This document shows positions 25,104 through 33,822 of a stretch of 64,000 nt of DNA, piece by piece. The notes below the pieces were generated by a model. The model saw nothing but the letters and a program-made list of their open reading frames with translations. It was not told the DNA's origin and did no database searches. This DNA comes from Acidobacteriota bacterium (GTDB taxonomy: Bacteria; Acidobacteriota; Thermoanaerobaculia; Gp7-AA8). The first letter of the stretch is position 1. Each line of letters opens with the position of its first letter. The stretch lies in assembly GCA_003223645.1 (NCBI GenBank), contig QHVT01000003.1, positions 434,001 through 498,000 of the forward strand. The letters are read 5' to 3'. A program made the position numbers and the translations under genes.

Positions 25104-26269
25104 ACGCAGAACGCAGAGCGCAGAACGAAGAATTGAGAAGGTCTTCGGGTGGGCTTTCGCCTTCTCCGTTCTGCGCTCTGCGTTCTGCGTTGCGGGCCAG
25201 TGCGCTGTGTCTGGCCTTGGCCTTTTCCTTCGCGCCAGTGACACTTGCACAACAGTGGCGCACATTCGCCGGCGGATTCAGCTCGCGCTGGAACACGATC
25301 GGGCATCACGGACACGATCAATTCTGCGCCAACGACTGCGACGCCGACGATTTCGGACGCGCGAACCTCGACGACTCGATCGGATTTCGCGCCGGACGCG
25401 AGCGCGATTTCTGGAGCGCCGGCGCGCTGCGCATTGCCGGCGGCGCGGACGCGAGCGTGAATCACACCGAGTACAACTCGAGCCAGCGCGACTTCTCCGT
25501 CGTCAGCGTCGCGATGTTCGCCGGCGCCGATCTCGATCTCTCCGGCTTTCGCATCGGCGCGCGTTACGGCGCGGGCGGATACGTGACGACGACCGAAGAG
25601 CAATCCGGCGCGATCCGTTTCTTCGAGATCGGCGCGACGATTCCGCTTCGCCGGGGGGCGGGCGTGCGGATCGCGAGGCGCACGTTCGAGATGACGCGCA
25701 TGGGCACCGGTCCGTCGCGCGACATCTCGATCGCGTTCGTCACTTCCGGCGACGCGCGCGGCGAATCGAATTGGGAGTTCGGCACCTCGACCGGCACGAC
25801 GATGCCGGGCGCGGGATTCGGCGGCGACCGCAAACTGCGCAGCACGTCACTCAATCGCATGAGCGTGCTGCGCACCTTTCGCCGCGTGCAGTTCGAGTTG
25901 TCGTGGTCGTCGACCGCACACGAGTCGTCGTTACCGTCGGTCTTTCGCGGCTACGACGGCAACTTCCGTAGCAAGACGATCGAAGGCTACGGCCTCGGCG
26001 TCGTGCAGTCGCACGCCCTCACGCGCGCGCTGTCGCTGCGCTGGAGCGGCGGCGTCGAAGTCGCCGACTGGCGCGACGATCACAAGCTCCTCACGCGCGA
26101 CGGCAAAGAGCTCGTCGCCGGCATCGAGCTCGCGCTCGCCGCATCGGCAGGCGTGCGCCTGCAACTCCAGCCGCACCTCGCCATCGAGTCGTCCCTGCAG
26201 CAACTCTACTGGCGCGCCCTCGACCTCGGCGAGCTGCGATGGACGACCGGGATCGTACTGACGCGGTGA
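25100..26269 (+). CDS. Predicted outer-membrane beta-barrel protein, unknown function
   Basis: This protein of about 389 residues has an unusual N-terminus: MNAERRAQNEELRRSSGG, then a hydrophobic signal (ALCLALAFSFAPVTLAQ) with AQQW at the cleavage site. The remainder is beta-rich with repeated Gly and aromatic strands (FRIGARYGAGGYVTT, LSLRWSGGVEVADW) and ends in ELRWTTGIVLTR. The first 30 codons are made of GAACGCA/TTCTGCG heptads, the same simple repeat seen at 10.8 kb. The true start might therefore be further in, nearer the signal peptide. It overlaps the glycosyltransferase by ATGA. Confidence 0.7.
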   Translation: MNAERRAQNEELRRSSGGLSPSPFCALRSALRASALCLALAFSFAPVTLAQQWRTFAGGFSSRWNTIGHHGHDQFCANDCDADDFGRANLDDSIGFRAGRERDFWSAGALRIAGGADASVNHTEYNSSQRDFSVVSVAMFAGADLDLSGFRIGARYGAGGYVTTTEEQSGAIRFFEIGATIPLRRGAGVRIARRTFEMTRMGTGPSRDISIAFVTSGDARGESNWEFGTSTGTTMPGAGFGGDRKLRSTSLNRMSVLRTFRRVQFELSWSSTAHESSLPSVFRGYDGNFRSKTIEGYGLGVVQSHALTRALSLRWSGGVEVADWRDDHKLLTRDGKELVAGIELALAASAGVRLQLQPHLAIESSLQQLYWRALDLGELRWTTGIVLTR

Positions 26270-26274
26270 CGTCG

Positions 26275-26461
26275 CCCCTCATCCGGCCTTCGGCGCCCTT
26301 CTCCCCGCAAGGAGGAGAGCGGGCGTCCCGCCCGCCCCCGGGAGGCGGGCAGGATGCCCGCTCTCCTCCTTGCGGGGAGAAGGGCGACGAGGGATGTTTT
26401 CCGTGTTGCCCCTCGCCCCGCTTGCGGGGAGAGGGTGGCGCGAAGCGCCGGGTGAGGGGCC
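26275..26461. repeat. Nested palindromic repeats
   Basis: A CCTTCTCCCCGCAAGGA/TCCTTGCGGGGAGAAGG palindrome is split exactly at its centre by a complete GGAGAGCGGGC...GCCCGCTCTCC element (26314-26366). A further CCCCTCGCCCCGCTTGCGGGG...GGTGAGGGG repeat follows (26404-26460). The arrangement shows one element family inserted into another. Confidence 0.85.
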
Positions 26462-26471
26462 GTCCGATAAA

Positions 26472-26490
26472 CCTGACGTGCGCTGTCAGG
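26472..26490. promoter_or_regulatory. Palindromic enhancer-like site (CCTGAC-N7-GTCAGG)
   Basis: This is a perfect 6+6 bp inverted repeat with a 7 bp spacer, about 85 bp upstream of a sigma-54-type promoter. That is the normal position of an NtrC-family activator site. A 16/19 match occurs at 23556-23574. Confidence 0.6.
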
Positions 26491-26574
26491 AATCACATAC
26501 ACTTCGCTCTGCAACGCACTGGCTGGCGCGCGTTCAAGTTACAGTCTTCGAATGGTTTGCGAAAAGTCGAGCAG

Positions 26575-26590
26575 TGGCACGCCGCACGCT
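26575..26590 (+). promoter_or_regulatory. Sigma-54-type -24/-12 promoter
   Basis: TGGCACGCCGCACGCT matches the sigma-54 consensus TGGCACG-N4-TTGCW except at the TT positions, with GG and GC at the required 10-base separation. The expected start (about 26601) lies just before GGAGG (26605-26609) and the ATG at 26614. The downstream operon encodes an NtrC-type activator. Confidence 0.65.
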
Positions 26591-26613
26591 CAATGAGCGC
26601 CCCCGGAGGCCAC

Positions 26614-27921
26614 ATGAAACGAACGTTTCTCACTGCAATCGCGGCGATTCTGATCGCCGGCACGCTGCGCGCGGACGATGCCGCGCCGGCGCGGTTCCTC
26701 GTCGAGCGCATCGAAGTGCGCAACACGAAGCGCGTCTCCAGCACGCTCGTGGTCTCGGAGACGCTGCTGCGCGAAGGGCACGAGTATTCGGAAGAGGATC
26801 TGCGCGCTGCGTCGCTGCGATTGAGCCGGATGCCGTTCATTCTCTCTTCCGACTTCGCGCTCGAAAAGGGATCGGATCGCGGACGTTACGTTCTCGCGAT
26901 CACGGTCCAGGAAGCGAAGCCGTTCTTCTATTTGCTCGACATCCGTCCGACGCTGTGGGACGACAGCCGCCGGTCGGCGCGAATCGACTCCGACATCGAC
27001 GTCGATCCGACGACGGAATCGAAAGACGCCGGCTTCGGCTTCCGCTGGTTCGTCGGCGGGCGCGGAGTCGTGCACGTCGGATACGTCTCGCATGCCGATC
27101 GTCAATCATTCACGCGCGACTTCAGCGGCGCCGCCATCGGCTATACGCAGTACGGTTTGTTCGGCACCGCGGCGTTCGCGACGATCAATCTGCGGTTGCC
27201 TCTCGGATCGTCGCAGACGAATCTGATCTCTCCGCAACTCGTCGTCGGCGTCCCGATCACGAAAACCCAGACGCTGTCTTTTGACGTCGAAAACACGCGC
27301 TTCAGCCGCTCGACGTTCCACATCTCCGACCAGGACTTCGAGCGCAGCGAGAGCGAGCAGCTGATCTCGCTGGCCTGGACGTACAACACCACGAACCAGC
27401 CGTTCGTACCGACGAGCGGAACGGTGCTCCGCGTGTCGGCGGTGCGATCGAATCAGGATCGCACGTCCTTCACGTTCACCACGATCGGGTTCGATGCGCC
27501 GCCGGTGCCGCTCGCGAGTCACCTCAACGGGACGGGCATCGATCTCGTCGGCAATCACTACTGGGAGCTGTCCGAGCGCAATTCCGTTTCGGCGGGCGTG
27601 CTGACCGGATGGGGCACGGTGCGGGAACGCAACAATCCGCCGACGTTTCGGCCGGCGAGCTTCGGGTACCGGCCCACATACGAGATTTTGCACGCCGGCT
27701 TTTCGCGCAATCTCTGGCGTACCGAATCGAAGAACGGCGACTCGCGCATCGAAGCGGATCTTCTCTACGTCTTGCGTCAGTTCGACGTGGAACACGGATC
27801 GTTCGTGTCCGCCAACCCCTATCCCTACAACCAGAGTGCAGTCGAAGGCGTGATCAGCTGGGCGCGCAGAAGCTCGTGGGGCATGCTGCGTTTAGGAGTT
27901 GGATACGCGTGGCAGCGCTGA
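26614..27921 (+). CDS. BamA/TamA-like outer-membrane protein with POTRA-like domain
   Basis: This 435-residue protein has a signal peptide (MKRTFLTAIAAILIAGTLRA). One POTRA-like unit follows: FLVERIEVRNTKRVSSTLVV, then LREGHEYSEEDLRAASLRL and a closing strand RYVLAITVQEAKPFFY. A beta-barrel domain follows, including FGFRWFVGGRGVVHVGYVSH and the final LRLGVGYAWQR. It is shorter than BamA, with one POTRA instead of five, and is closer to small Omp85 proteins. GGAGG with 4 nt spacing supports the ATG at 26614. It probably works with the secreted protein encoded by the overlapping next gene. Confidence 0.82.
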   Translation: MKRTFLTAIAAILIAGTLRADDAAPARFLVERIEVRNTKRVSSTLVVSETLLREGHEYSEEDLRAASLRLSRMPFILSSDFALEKGSDRGRYVLAITVQEAKPFFYLLDIRPTLWDDSRRSARIDSDIDVDPTTESKDAGFGFRWFVGGRGVVHVGYVSHADRQSFTRDFSGAAIGYTQYGLFGTAAFATINLRLPLGSSQTNLISPQLVVGVPITKTQTLSFDVENTRFSRSTFHISDQDFERSESEQLISLAWTYNTTNQPFVPTSGTVLRVSAVRSNQDRTSFTFTTIGFDAPPVPLASHLNGTGIDLVGNHYWELSERNSVSAGVLTGWGTVRERNNPPTFRPASFGYRPTYEILHAGFSRNLWRTESKNGDSRIEADLLYVLRQFDVEHGSFVSANPYPYNQSAVEGVISWARRSSWGMLRLGVGYAWQR

Positions 27922-28490
27922 TCCGGGTCGCAGCGGTCGCACTGGTGCTGCTGCCGGCGATTGCCGCGGCGGAGCCGCGCCCGACGTTCATCGCGCAGGC
28001 GGGACGCGTCGTCGCAGCCGCATTGCCGGCGGCCGTGCTCGCGGAGAAAGACGTCGAGAGACAATTGCGCAGCGGACTCACCGCGACGTTCGTATTGGTT
28101 GCGCGCCAGCGCGACTCGGATGCGAAAGGCGCGGCGCGGATCGAGATTCGATTCGATCTGTGGGATGAAGTGTGGATCGTGCGACGCATCGAGTTCGACG
28201 GACGCGAAGACCGCCAGCGCATCGCCACGCGCGAGCTGCTGGAGAAATGGTGGAGCGCGCCGCTGCGCCTGTTCGCGGCCGCGGCCGATCGCGTCGCGCT
28301 CAACGTCACTCTGACTGTGTTGCCATTCTCGGCAGCCGAAGGCGAAGACGCGCGGCAGTGGATCTCGAAGTCGGGCGGCGTCGCGCAGACCGAGGGAGGA
28401 TCGCCGCTCGTGGCGGCACTGATTGGAACGACGCTGAGCGCGAAGCCGATCCGCTCCTATCGCTGGCAGACGGAGCTCGTGTTCCGATGA
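27909..28490 (+). CDS. Small secreted protein of unknown function
   Basis: This 193-residue protein starts at a GTG overlapping the end of the barrel gene by 13 nt and has a good signal peptide (ALIRVAAVALVLLPAIAAAEP). The mature part alternates charged and hydrophobic segments and includes ARIEIRFDLWDEVWIVRRIEFDG and a C-terminal YRWQTELVFR. I do not recognise the family. Tight coupling to the Omp85-like gene and to the two-component system suggests an envelope-associated partner or the sensed ligand. Confidence 0.68.
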   Translation: MAALIRVAAVALVLLPAIAAAEPRPTFIAQAGRVVAAALPAAVLAEKDVERQLRSGLTATFVLVARQRDSDAKGAARIEIRFDLWDEVWIVRRIEFDGREDRQRIATRELLEKWWSAPLRLFAAAADRVALNVTLTVLPFSAAEGEDARQWISKSGGVAQTEGGSPLVAALIGTTLSAKPIRSYRWQTELVFR

Positions 28491-29578
28491 TTCGCGCGCA
28501 GTCGATCGCCGCGTTTCTCCTCGCCGTCATCGGACCGACGCTGTTGTTCTGGATGGTCATTCACCAGGTGTCGGGCTTGTGGCTCGACGTGGCGCTGCGC
28601 CCCGAGGTGCGGCAGGCGTTGCAGCAATCGATGGAGGACCAGAAGCGATTGCGATCGATGGACGCGGCGCATCGCGATGCGTACCGCAAGCGATTCGAGA
28701 CGACGGGCACGCTGCTGCATCGATTGGACGTCATTCGGATGAATCGTGCGCAGATGCTGCAGCGGTTCGAGATCACGGTCGTCGCGATCTTCGCGCTCGT
28801 TGCGATCGTCGTGGCCGCGTCGGTGACGATGCGCGCGCGGCGCGCACGCGCGCTGGAGCAGAAGCAGTACCTCGATCGCGTGTCGGTGCTGCAGGAGAAC
28901 GCGCGGCGTCACGCGCACGAGACGAAAGGTCCGCTGACCGCCGCGCGACTCGAGCTCGAGCGCGCCGGCGATGCGCTGCGCGGCGGCGCGACCGACGACG
29001 TTGCGAACGCGTTGCAGAGCGTCGCCGACGAGATCGATCGCTTGTCGCGACTCACGCGCAACCAGGCATCGTTCGCCGCGATCGGCAGGCCGGTCTTGCG
29101 CGAAGTCTCGCTGCGCACCGCCGTCGAAGAATTCTGCGCGACGTTCGCCGATGCCTGGCCGAATGTCACGCTGCGCTGCTCCGGCGGCGACGCGACGGTC
29201 TGCGCGGACCGCGACATGCTGCGGCAGGTGCTCGTCAACCTCTGCACGAACAGCGCGCTGGCGATGGAAGGAGAGCGGGCGTCCCGCCCACCCACGGGGG
29301 GCGGGCAGGATGCCCGCTCTCCTCACGGCACCATCACGTTCGCGATTTCGAAGCGGGCGATCGATGTCACCGACACCGGCGGCGGGATCGCCGAGTCGCT
29401 GCGCGCGCGCGTGTTCGATCCGTACGTGACGACACGCAGGACAGGGGAAGGGATGGGACTCGGATTGGCGATCTCGCGCAAGATCATGCTCGACCACGGC
29501 GGCGACCTGCAGCTCGCGTCGACGTCGAACGTGGGCACGACGTTTCGCGTGCTGTTCGGAGACAAAGAATGCAGTTGA
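28487..29578 (+). CDS. Sensor histidine kinase with in-frame palindromic insert
   Basis: This 363-residue kinase has two membrane helices (about 6-26 and 95-113) flanking a helical external domain. The H-box is ARRHAHETKGPLTAARLEL with likely His144. The N-box is VNLCTNSALAME, then DTGGGIAES and GMGLGLAISRKI. Residues about 262-279 (GERASRPPTGGGQDARS) come from a palindromic element (29270-29322) placed between the N-box helix and the next strand; this loop tolerates length variation in the fold. It overlaps its sigma-54-dependent regulator by 10 nt. Confidence 0.92.
   Translation: MIRAQSIAAFLLAVIGPTLLFWMVIHQVSGLWLDVALRPEVRQALQQSMEDQKRLRSMDAAHRDAYRKRFETTGTLLHRLDVIRMNRAQMLQRFEITVVAIFALVAIVVAASVTMRARRARALEQKQYLDRVSVLQENARRHAHETKGPLTAARLELERAGDALRGGATDDVANALQSVADEIDRLSRLTRNQASFAAIGRPVLREVSLRTAVEEFCATFADAWPNVTLRCSGGDATVCADRDMLRQVLVNLCTNSALAMEGERASRPPTGGGQDARSPHGTITFAISKRAIDVTDTGGGIAESLRARVFDPYVTTRRTGEGMGLGLAISRKIMLDHGGDLQLASTSNVGTTFRVLFGDKECS
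29270..29322. repeat. Palindromic element inside the kinase gene
   Basis: GGAGAGCGGGCGTCCCGCCC and GGCGGGCAGGATGCCCGCTCTCC form a 53 bp inverted repeat nearly identical to that at 26314-26366. It is translated in frame in the ATPase domain of the histidine kinase. Confidence 0.9.
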
Positions 29579-30930
29579 TCCTCGTAGTCGAAGACGACGA
29601 GAAGATCGCCGCGAACCTCACGCTGCGTCTGCGCGAGGAAGGCTACGGCGTCGTGCGCTTTCGGCGCGCGGAGGACGCGCTCGCGTATCTGCGCGACGCG
29701 CACAACGTGCAGCCGGACATGGCGCTGCTCGATGTCCGCCTGCCCGGCATGAGCGGCATCGAATTGCTGCGCGTCGCCGGCGAAGTGATGCCGGCCGCGA
29801 TCGTGATCTCCGGCGAAGCCACGATGGCCGAGACCGTCGAAGCGATCCGCCTCGGCGCGCACGATTTCATCGACAAGCCGTTCACGCGCGAGCGTCTGCT
29901 CAAGTCGGTGCGCAACTGTCTCGAGCGCGAGTCGCTGCGATTGCAGGTGCGCGCGCTGCGCGATCAGGGACAGGAAATCGTCGGCCGCTCCGACGCGATT
30001 CAGACGCTGCGCGCGACGATCGACAAAGTCGCTCCGACCGATTCGCGCGTGCTCATTCGCGGCGAGAGCGGCAGCGGCAAAGAGCTCGTCGCGAACGCGC
30101 TTCATCGCCTGAGCCGCCGCGTGTCGCGCACGTTCGTGCGGCTGAACTGCGCGGCGATTCCGTCGCATCTCATCGAAGACGAACTGTTCGGCCACGCGCG
30201 CGGCGCGTTCACCGACGCCAAGACCGCGAAGCGCGGGCTCTTCGAAGAAGCCGACGGCGGGACGCTCTTTCTCGACGAGATCGGCGACATGGAGCCGGCG
30301 CTGCAGGCGCGCCTGCTGCGCGTGCTCGAAGACGGACGCGTGCGACGCATCGGCGAGACCACCGATCGCAAAGTGAACGTGCGTGTCCTCGCGGCAACGC
30401 ATCGCGACGTCGAGTCGATGTCGCAGTCCGGAAGTTTTCGCGAAGACCTCTTCTTCCGCATCGCCAGCGTCCCCATCGACGTTCCGGCGCTGCGCGAGCG
30501 ACGCGACGACGTGCCGCTCCTCTTCTCGACGTTCCTCCAGCACTTCTGCGCACGCAGCCAGCGCACCGCGCTCTCCATCGACGCCGCGGTCTACGACGCG
30601 CTGAGCAAATACGCGTGGCCCGGCAACGTCCGCGAGCTGCGCAACCTCGCCGAGCGGCTGTCCGTCTTCGGCACCGATCCCGTCACCGTCGAGCAGCTCC
30701 CGTCGACGATCCTCAATCCCGGCGCATCCGAAAGCGGCATCGTCCGCATCACCGAAGGCGCGACGGTGATGCCGCTGCGCGATTTCAAAACGCAGTGCGA
30801 AAAGGAGTACATCGAGTCCGTCCTCCGCCGCACGCACTGGAACATCAGCCGCGCCGCGCAGCTGCTGGACCTGCAGCGCACGTACTTGCACGAGAAGATG
30901 GCCGCGCTCGGGATCACGCGGCCGGAGTAG
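29569..30930 (+). CDS. NtrC-family sigma-54-dependent response regulator
   Basis: This 453-residue protein has a receiver domain with Asp55 (MALLDVRLPG) and an AAA+ domain with Walker A GESGSGKE (165-172). The sigma-54 contact loop reads GAFTDA (212-217) where the consensus is GAFTGA. FLDEIGDM and PGNVRELRNLAERL follow. A C-terminal Fis-type helix-turn-helix (HWNISRAAQLLDLQRTYLHE) completes it. It should activate the -24/-12 promoter at 26575 by binding the palindrome at 26472, making an autoregulated envelope operon; this is inference. The stop is TAG at a repeat-element edge. Confidence 0.95.
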   Translation: MQLILVVEDDEKIAANLTLRLREEGYGVVRFRRAEDALAYLRDAHNVQPDMALLDVRLPGMSGIELLRVAGEVMPAAIVISGEATMAETVEAIRLGAHDFIDKPFTRERLLKSVRNCLERESLRLQVRALRDQGQEIVGRSDAIQTLRATIDKVAPTDSRVLIRGESGSGKELVANALHRLSRRVSRTFVRLNCAAIPSHLIEDELFGHARGAFTDAKTAKRGLFEEADGGTLFLDEIGDMEPALQARLLRVLEDGRVRRIGETTDRKVNVRVLAATHRDVESMSQSGSFREDLFFRIASVPIDVPALRERRDDVPLLFSTFLQHFCARSQRTALSIDAAVYDALSKYAWPGNVRELRNLAERLSVFGTDPVTVEQLPSTILNPGASESGIVRITEGATVMPLRDFKTQCEKEYIESVLRRTHWNISRAAQLLDLQRTYLHEKMAALGITRPE

Positions 30931-30980
30931 CGCAGGCTTTCCAGCCTGCGCCCCCGGAAGGCAGGCTGGAAAGCCTGCCC
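30931..30980. repeat. Palindromic element, CAGGCTGGAAAGCCTG family
   Basis: CGCAGGCTTTCCAGCCTGCG and GGCAGGCTGGAAAGCCTGCC form two stems in tandem directly after the TAG of the NtrC-type gene. A small further stem (GTAGGGAAATCCCT...) lies at 30995-31015. Together they may terminate the operon. Confidence 0.82.
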
Positions 30981-31030
30981 CACACCAAAAGCCGGTAGGG
31001 AAATCCCTCGCTACGGACACTCCTACCTGA

Positions 31031-32467
31031 GTGCGATCGAGTCTAAGCAGATACCTCGTGCCCTCGTCAGCGCCGCGTCCTCCCCTCGTGGCGGGGGAAG
31101 CCGCGCTCGCCGCGCCTGCGCCTCCTGAAGAGTTGCGCGAGCCGCCGTTCGAGCTTTCGTGGCATGACTACGCCGTTTATCTGCTGCATGTTGCGTCCGA
31201 GGTCGAGCACGCGCTGATGGTGCAATACCTCTACGCCGCGTACTCCCTCGGCGGCGCCGCGCTCGTCGACGTGGAGCAGCACGAAAAGGCGCGCAAGTGG
31301 CGCGAGGTCATCCTCGGCATCGCCAAAGAGGAGATGGGACACCTCATCACCGTGCAGAACGTCCTCCGTCTCATCGGCGGCCCGCTCCATCTCGAGCGCG
31401 AGGACTATCCGTTCCGCAGCGAGTTCTATCCGTTCCCCTTCGCTCTCGAGCCGATCTCGAAAGTGTCGCTGGCGAAATATGTCGTGGCCGAGGCGCCGGC
31501 GAAATGGCTGGACGAGGATCCGGAAGCGCAGCCGATCAAAGAGCTCGCGACCGATCCGGAGAGCGGACGCGAGACGCTTCCGGTCGGCAAGTTGTACGAG
31601 CGTGTCGTGAAACTCTTCCAGCGCGACGACGCGCTGACCGACGAGGACTTCCGCATCGACACGCTGCCGTATCAGGCGTCATTCGACGAATGGGGACGCG
31701 GCTACACGAGAGGCGAGCGCGGCAACATCGGCAAAGGATCGCCGGACAAGACGCCGAACGTGCTCGTGGAGCCGGTGGCGGATCGCGAGGGTGTGATCAA
31801 AGCGCTGCAGAACATCGCGCAGCAGGGCGAGAACCCGGCGATCAAAACCGAGACGCCCGAAAAACCGGAAGAGTCGCACTTCCAGCGCTTCCTCACGATC
31901 TATCGTGAATTTCCCGCGGACAATCCGCCGTCGCGGAACACGCCGGCGAATCCGACGACGAGTCCCGGCGAGCCCGGCTCCATCACCAACCAACACTCCC
32001 AGCTCTGGGCGCACCTCTTCAATCTGCGTTATCGCAAACTGCTTTACACGCTCAAGCACGCCTTCCACGTCGAAGAAGACGAAGTCACCGATCGTCCGAC
32101 CGCGCGCGGCAATCTCATCTCGTGGACGTTCGGCGAGATGTACAACCTCCGCTCGATCGCGGCGATCCTCGTCACGCTTCCTTTGAATGACGGCGATGAC
32201 GGCAAGCACGCCGGTCCGCCATTCCAGGCGCCGTACACGCTGTCGCTTCCCGACTGGGACTCCGACAAGTGGCGCGTGCATCGCGATCTCATCAACGGCT
32301 CGGTGGACCTCATCACCGAGATCGAGAAGAACGCGGCCGAAGAGCACCGGCTCTATCTCCGCGCGTTGCGCGAGCACGACGCGCTGACGCTGCAAGTGGT
32401 GCAGCGCCTCTTCTCCGTGCAGCTCGAAAAAGACGAGCGCGAAGAAGGGGAGGAGGACGAAGAATGA
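31031..32467 (+). CDS. Ferritin-like (VioB-type iron-containing) protein
   Basis: This 478-residue protein starts at GTG 31031. The N-terminal half shows the four-helix ferritin-like pattern: EVEHALMVQYLYAAYSLGG, EVILGIAKEEMGHLITVQN, later HLFNLRYRKLLYTLKHAF, and NAAEEHRLYLRAL near the C-terminus. Paired Glu and His residues (EVEHA, EEMGHL, EEHRL) are candidate di-iron ligands. The family includes the VioB/RebD-associated ferritin-like domain. It overlaps the split LodA-like genes by ATGA, so it is part of the same oxidase locus. Its substrate is unknown. Confidence 0.8.
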   Translation: MRSSLSRYLVPSSAPRPPLVAGEAALAAPAPPEELREPPFELSWHDYAVYLLHVASEVEHALMVQYLYAAYSLGGAALVDVEQHEKARKWREVILGIAKEEMGHLITVQNVLRLIGGPLHLEREDYPFRSEFYPFPFALEPISKVSLAKYVVAEAPAKWLDEDPEAQPIKELATDPESGRETLPVGKLYERVVKLFQRDDALTDEDFRIDTLPYQASFDEWGRGYTRGERGNIGKGSPDKTPNVLVEPVADREGVIKALQNIAQQGENPAIKTETPEKPEESHFQRFLTIYREFPADNPPSRNTPANPTTSPGEPGSITNQHSQLWAHLFNLRYRKLLYTLKHAFHVEEDEVTDRPTARGNLISWTFGEMYNLRSIAAILVTLPLNDGDDGKHAGPPFQAPYTLSLPDWDSDKWRVHRDLINGSVDLITEIEKNAAEEHRLYLRALREHDALTLQVVQRLFSVQLEKDEREEGEEDEE

Positions 32468-33822
32468 TCCGCGCGCTGCGCATTCTTCCGCCGCTCGCGA
32501 TCGCGCGCCTCGGCTCCTCGCCCGATCCGCTCGACAACTACAACGTCGTCGTCTCCGATGACGACCCGCTCGGCTTTCGCACGCTCGAGCCGGCGCGGAC
32601 GCTCGTCGTCGATCGCAAGTCCGGCGCGATCCGCCGCGAAGTGACGCCGAAGGCGGTGCGATTCAAAGACGCGAAGAAGCGCGTGAAGCCGGTCGCGCCG
32701 TTTCTCGAAGTGTGGGCGGACGTCGACGGCACGCTCGTGCCGCTCACGACGTCGCTGTTGCGGAAAGAAAAAGTACGCGTCGAAGACGTCGAGTGGCGCG
32801 CACACGTCGGCAACCAGAAAGCGTGGCGACGCACCGGCGATCCCGACGATCGCATCGACGCCGAAGTCGACTGGTTCAACGATCACGCGCCGCATCGACT
32901 GCTCGGCCGCTGCAAGAATTTCCTGAAAGGGAAGACGCTGCCGTTCGGCGACGTGCAGTTCATCCGTCCGAACGACAAGTTCCCGGAGGTTCGCCTGCGC
33001 TTCACGCCCGGCAAAGGCTCGGTATACGGATCGACCGGCGTCCGCAATGTGAAAGACGACGTGAAGGACGTCGTCTACGACAAGAACCGCGGCCGCTGGG
33101 ACGCGCACACCGACGCGAGTCTCGATCCGTGGCAGATCATGACGAATCCGGGCTACATCTACGCGAACCTGCGCGAGGTGAGCCGCGGCTATCTCGACGA
33201 CGAATGCGACGGCATCGTCGAAGTGCGCATCGAGAAGTTGAACCTCTCCGCGTTCGCGCGCATCGGCGCGGGTCCGCCCGATTACGCGCCCGACAGTTTT
33301 CCCGTCCGCACGATTGCCGACGAGCTCGAACAAATCCTGCTTGGTCCTGACGTCAAACAGAAGGACGTCTCGCCGGAATGGACCGAAGAGATCATTCGCC
33401 GCGCGTTCGAGACCGTGCGATTGCAGAACACGGTCGAGCTCAATGGCAACCCCGAGGATGCGAACAGCATGGCGTCGCACGACGAGCGCAACGGACGCGC
33501 GCTCGAGCCGATCATGGCGCGCGCGATCGTCGACTCCATCGCGTTGCGTGCGTTGCATCAGAGCATCTTCGCCGCGCTGCGCAGCGGCACCGCGCCGTGG
33601 TTCACGCAAGTGTTGCGCGAATGGGACGAAGTCGGCGATCTCACGAATGACGGACGCCGCAAGATGCCGGCGATGATGCGCGGCAGCGACGGATTGCACC
33701 TCGCGCTGACGCGCCGGCAGTTCAATGCCGTGCAGGGCTCCGGCAACAGCAGGGCAACGGCGAAAGACGCGAGCGCGGTCGTCTTCAGTACGCCGATGCC
33801 CGAAGGCGAGGAAAGCGAATGA
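32464..33822 (+). CDS. LodA-like oxidase, N-terminal half encoded separately
   Basis: This 452-residue protein opens with MIRALRILPPLAIARLGSSP, the characteristic start of LodA/GoxA lysine-epsilon/glycine oxidases. It keeps the long N-domain pattern (FLEVWADVDG, DVEWRAHVGNQKAW). It ends after a helical region with GLHLALTRRQFNAVQGSGNS. Known LodA proteins continue in one chain of about 700 residues into the domain that carries the cysteine tryptophylquinone. Here that domain is the next gene, with ATGA overlap. Few Cys are present (DDECDG, GRCKNF), so this half alone cannot hold the usual cofactor pair. Confidence 0.75.
   Translation: MIRALRILPPLAIARLGSSPDPLDNYNVVVSDDDPLGFRTLEPARTLVVDRKSGAIRREVTPKAVRFKDAKKRVKPVAPFLEVWADVDGTLVPLTTSLLRKEKVRVEDVEWRAHVGNQKAWRRTGDPDDRIDAEVDWFNDHAPHRLLGRCKNFLKGKTLPFGDVQFIRPNDKFPEVRLRFTPGKGSVYGSTGVRNVKDDVKDVVYDKNRGRWDAHTDASLDPWQIMTNPGYIYANLREVSRGYLDDECDGIVEVRIEKLNLSAFARIGAGPPDYAPDSFPVRTIADELEQILLGPDVKQKDVSPEWTEEIIRRAFETVRLQNTVELNGNPEDANSMASHDERNGRALEPIMARAIVDSIALRALHQSIFAALRSGTAPWFTQVLREWDEVGDLTNDGRRKMPAMMRGSDGLHLALTRRQFNAVQGSGNSRATAKDASAVVFSTPMPEGEESE

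Noticed and set aside
33819-33822. Recent frameshift splitting a single LodA gene
   Set aside because: The junction is a clean ATGA overlap like the other gene junctions in the operon, and the upstream protein ends with its own acidic tail. A split gene is preferred, though comparison with relatives is needed for proof.
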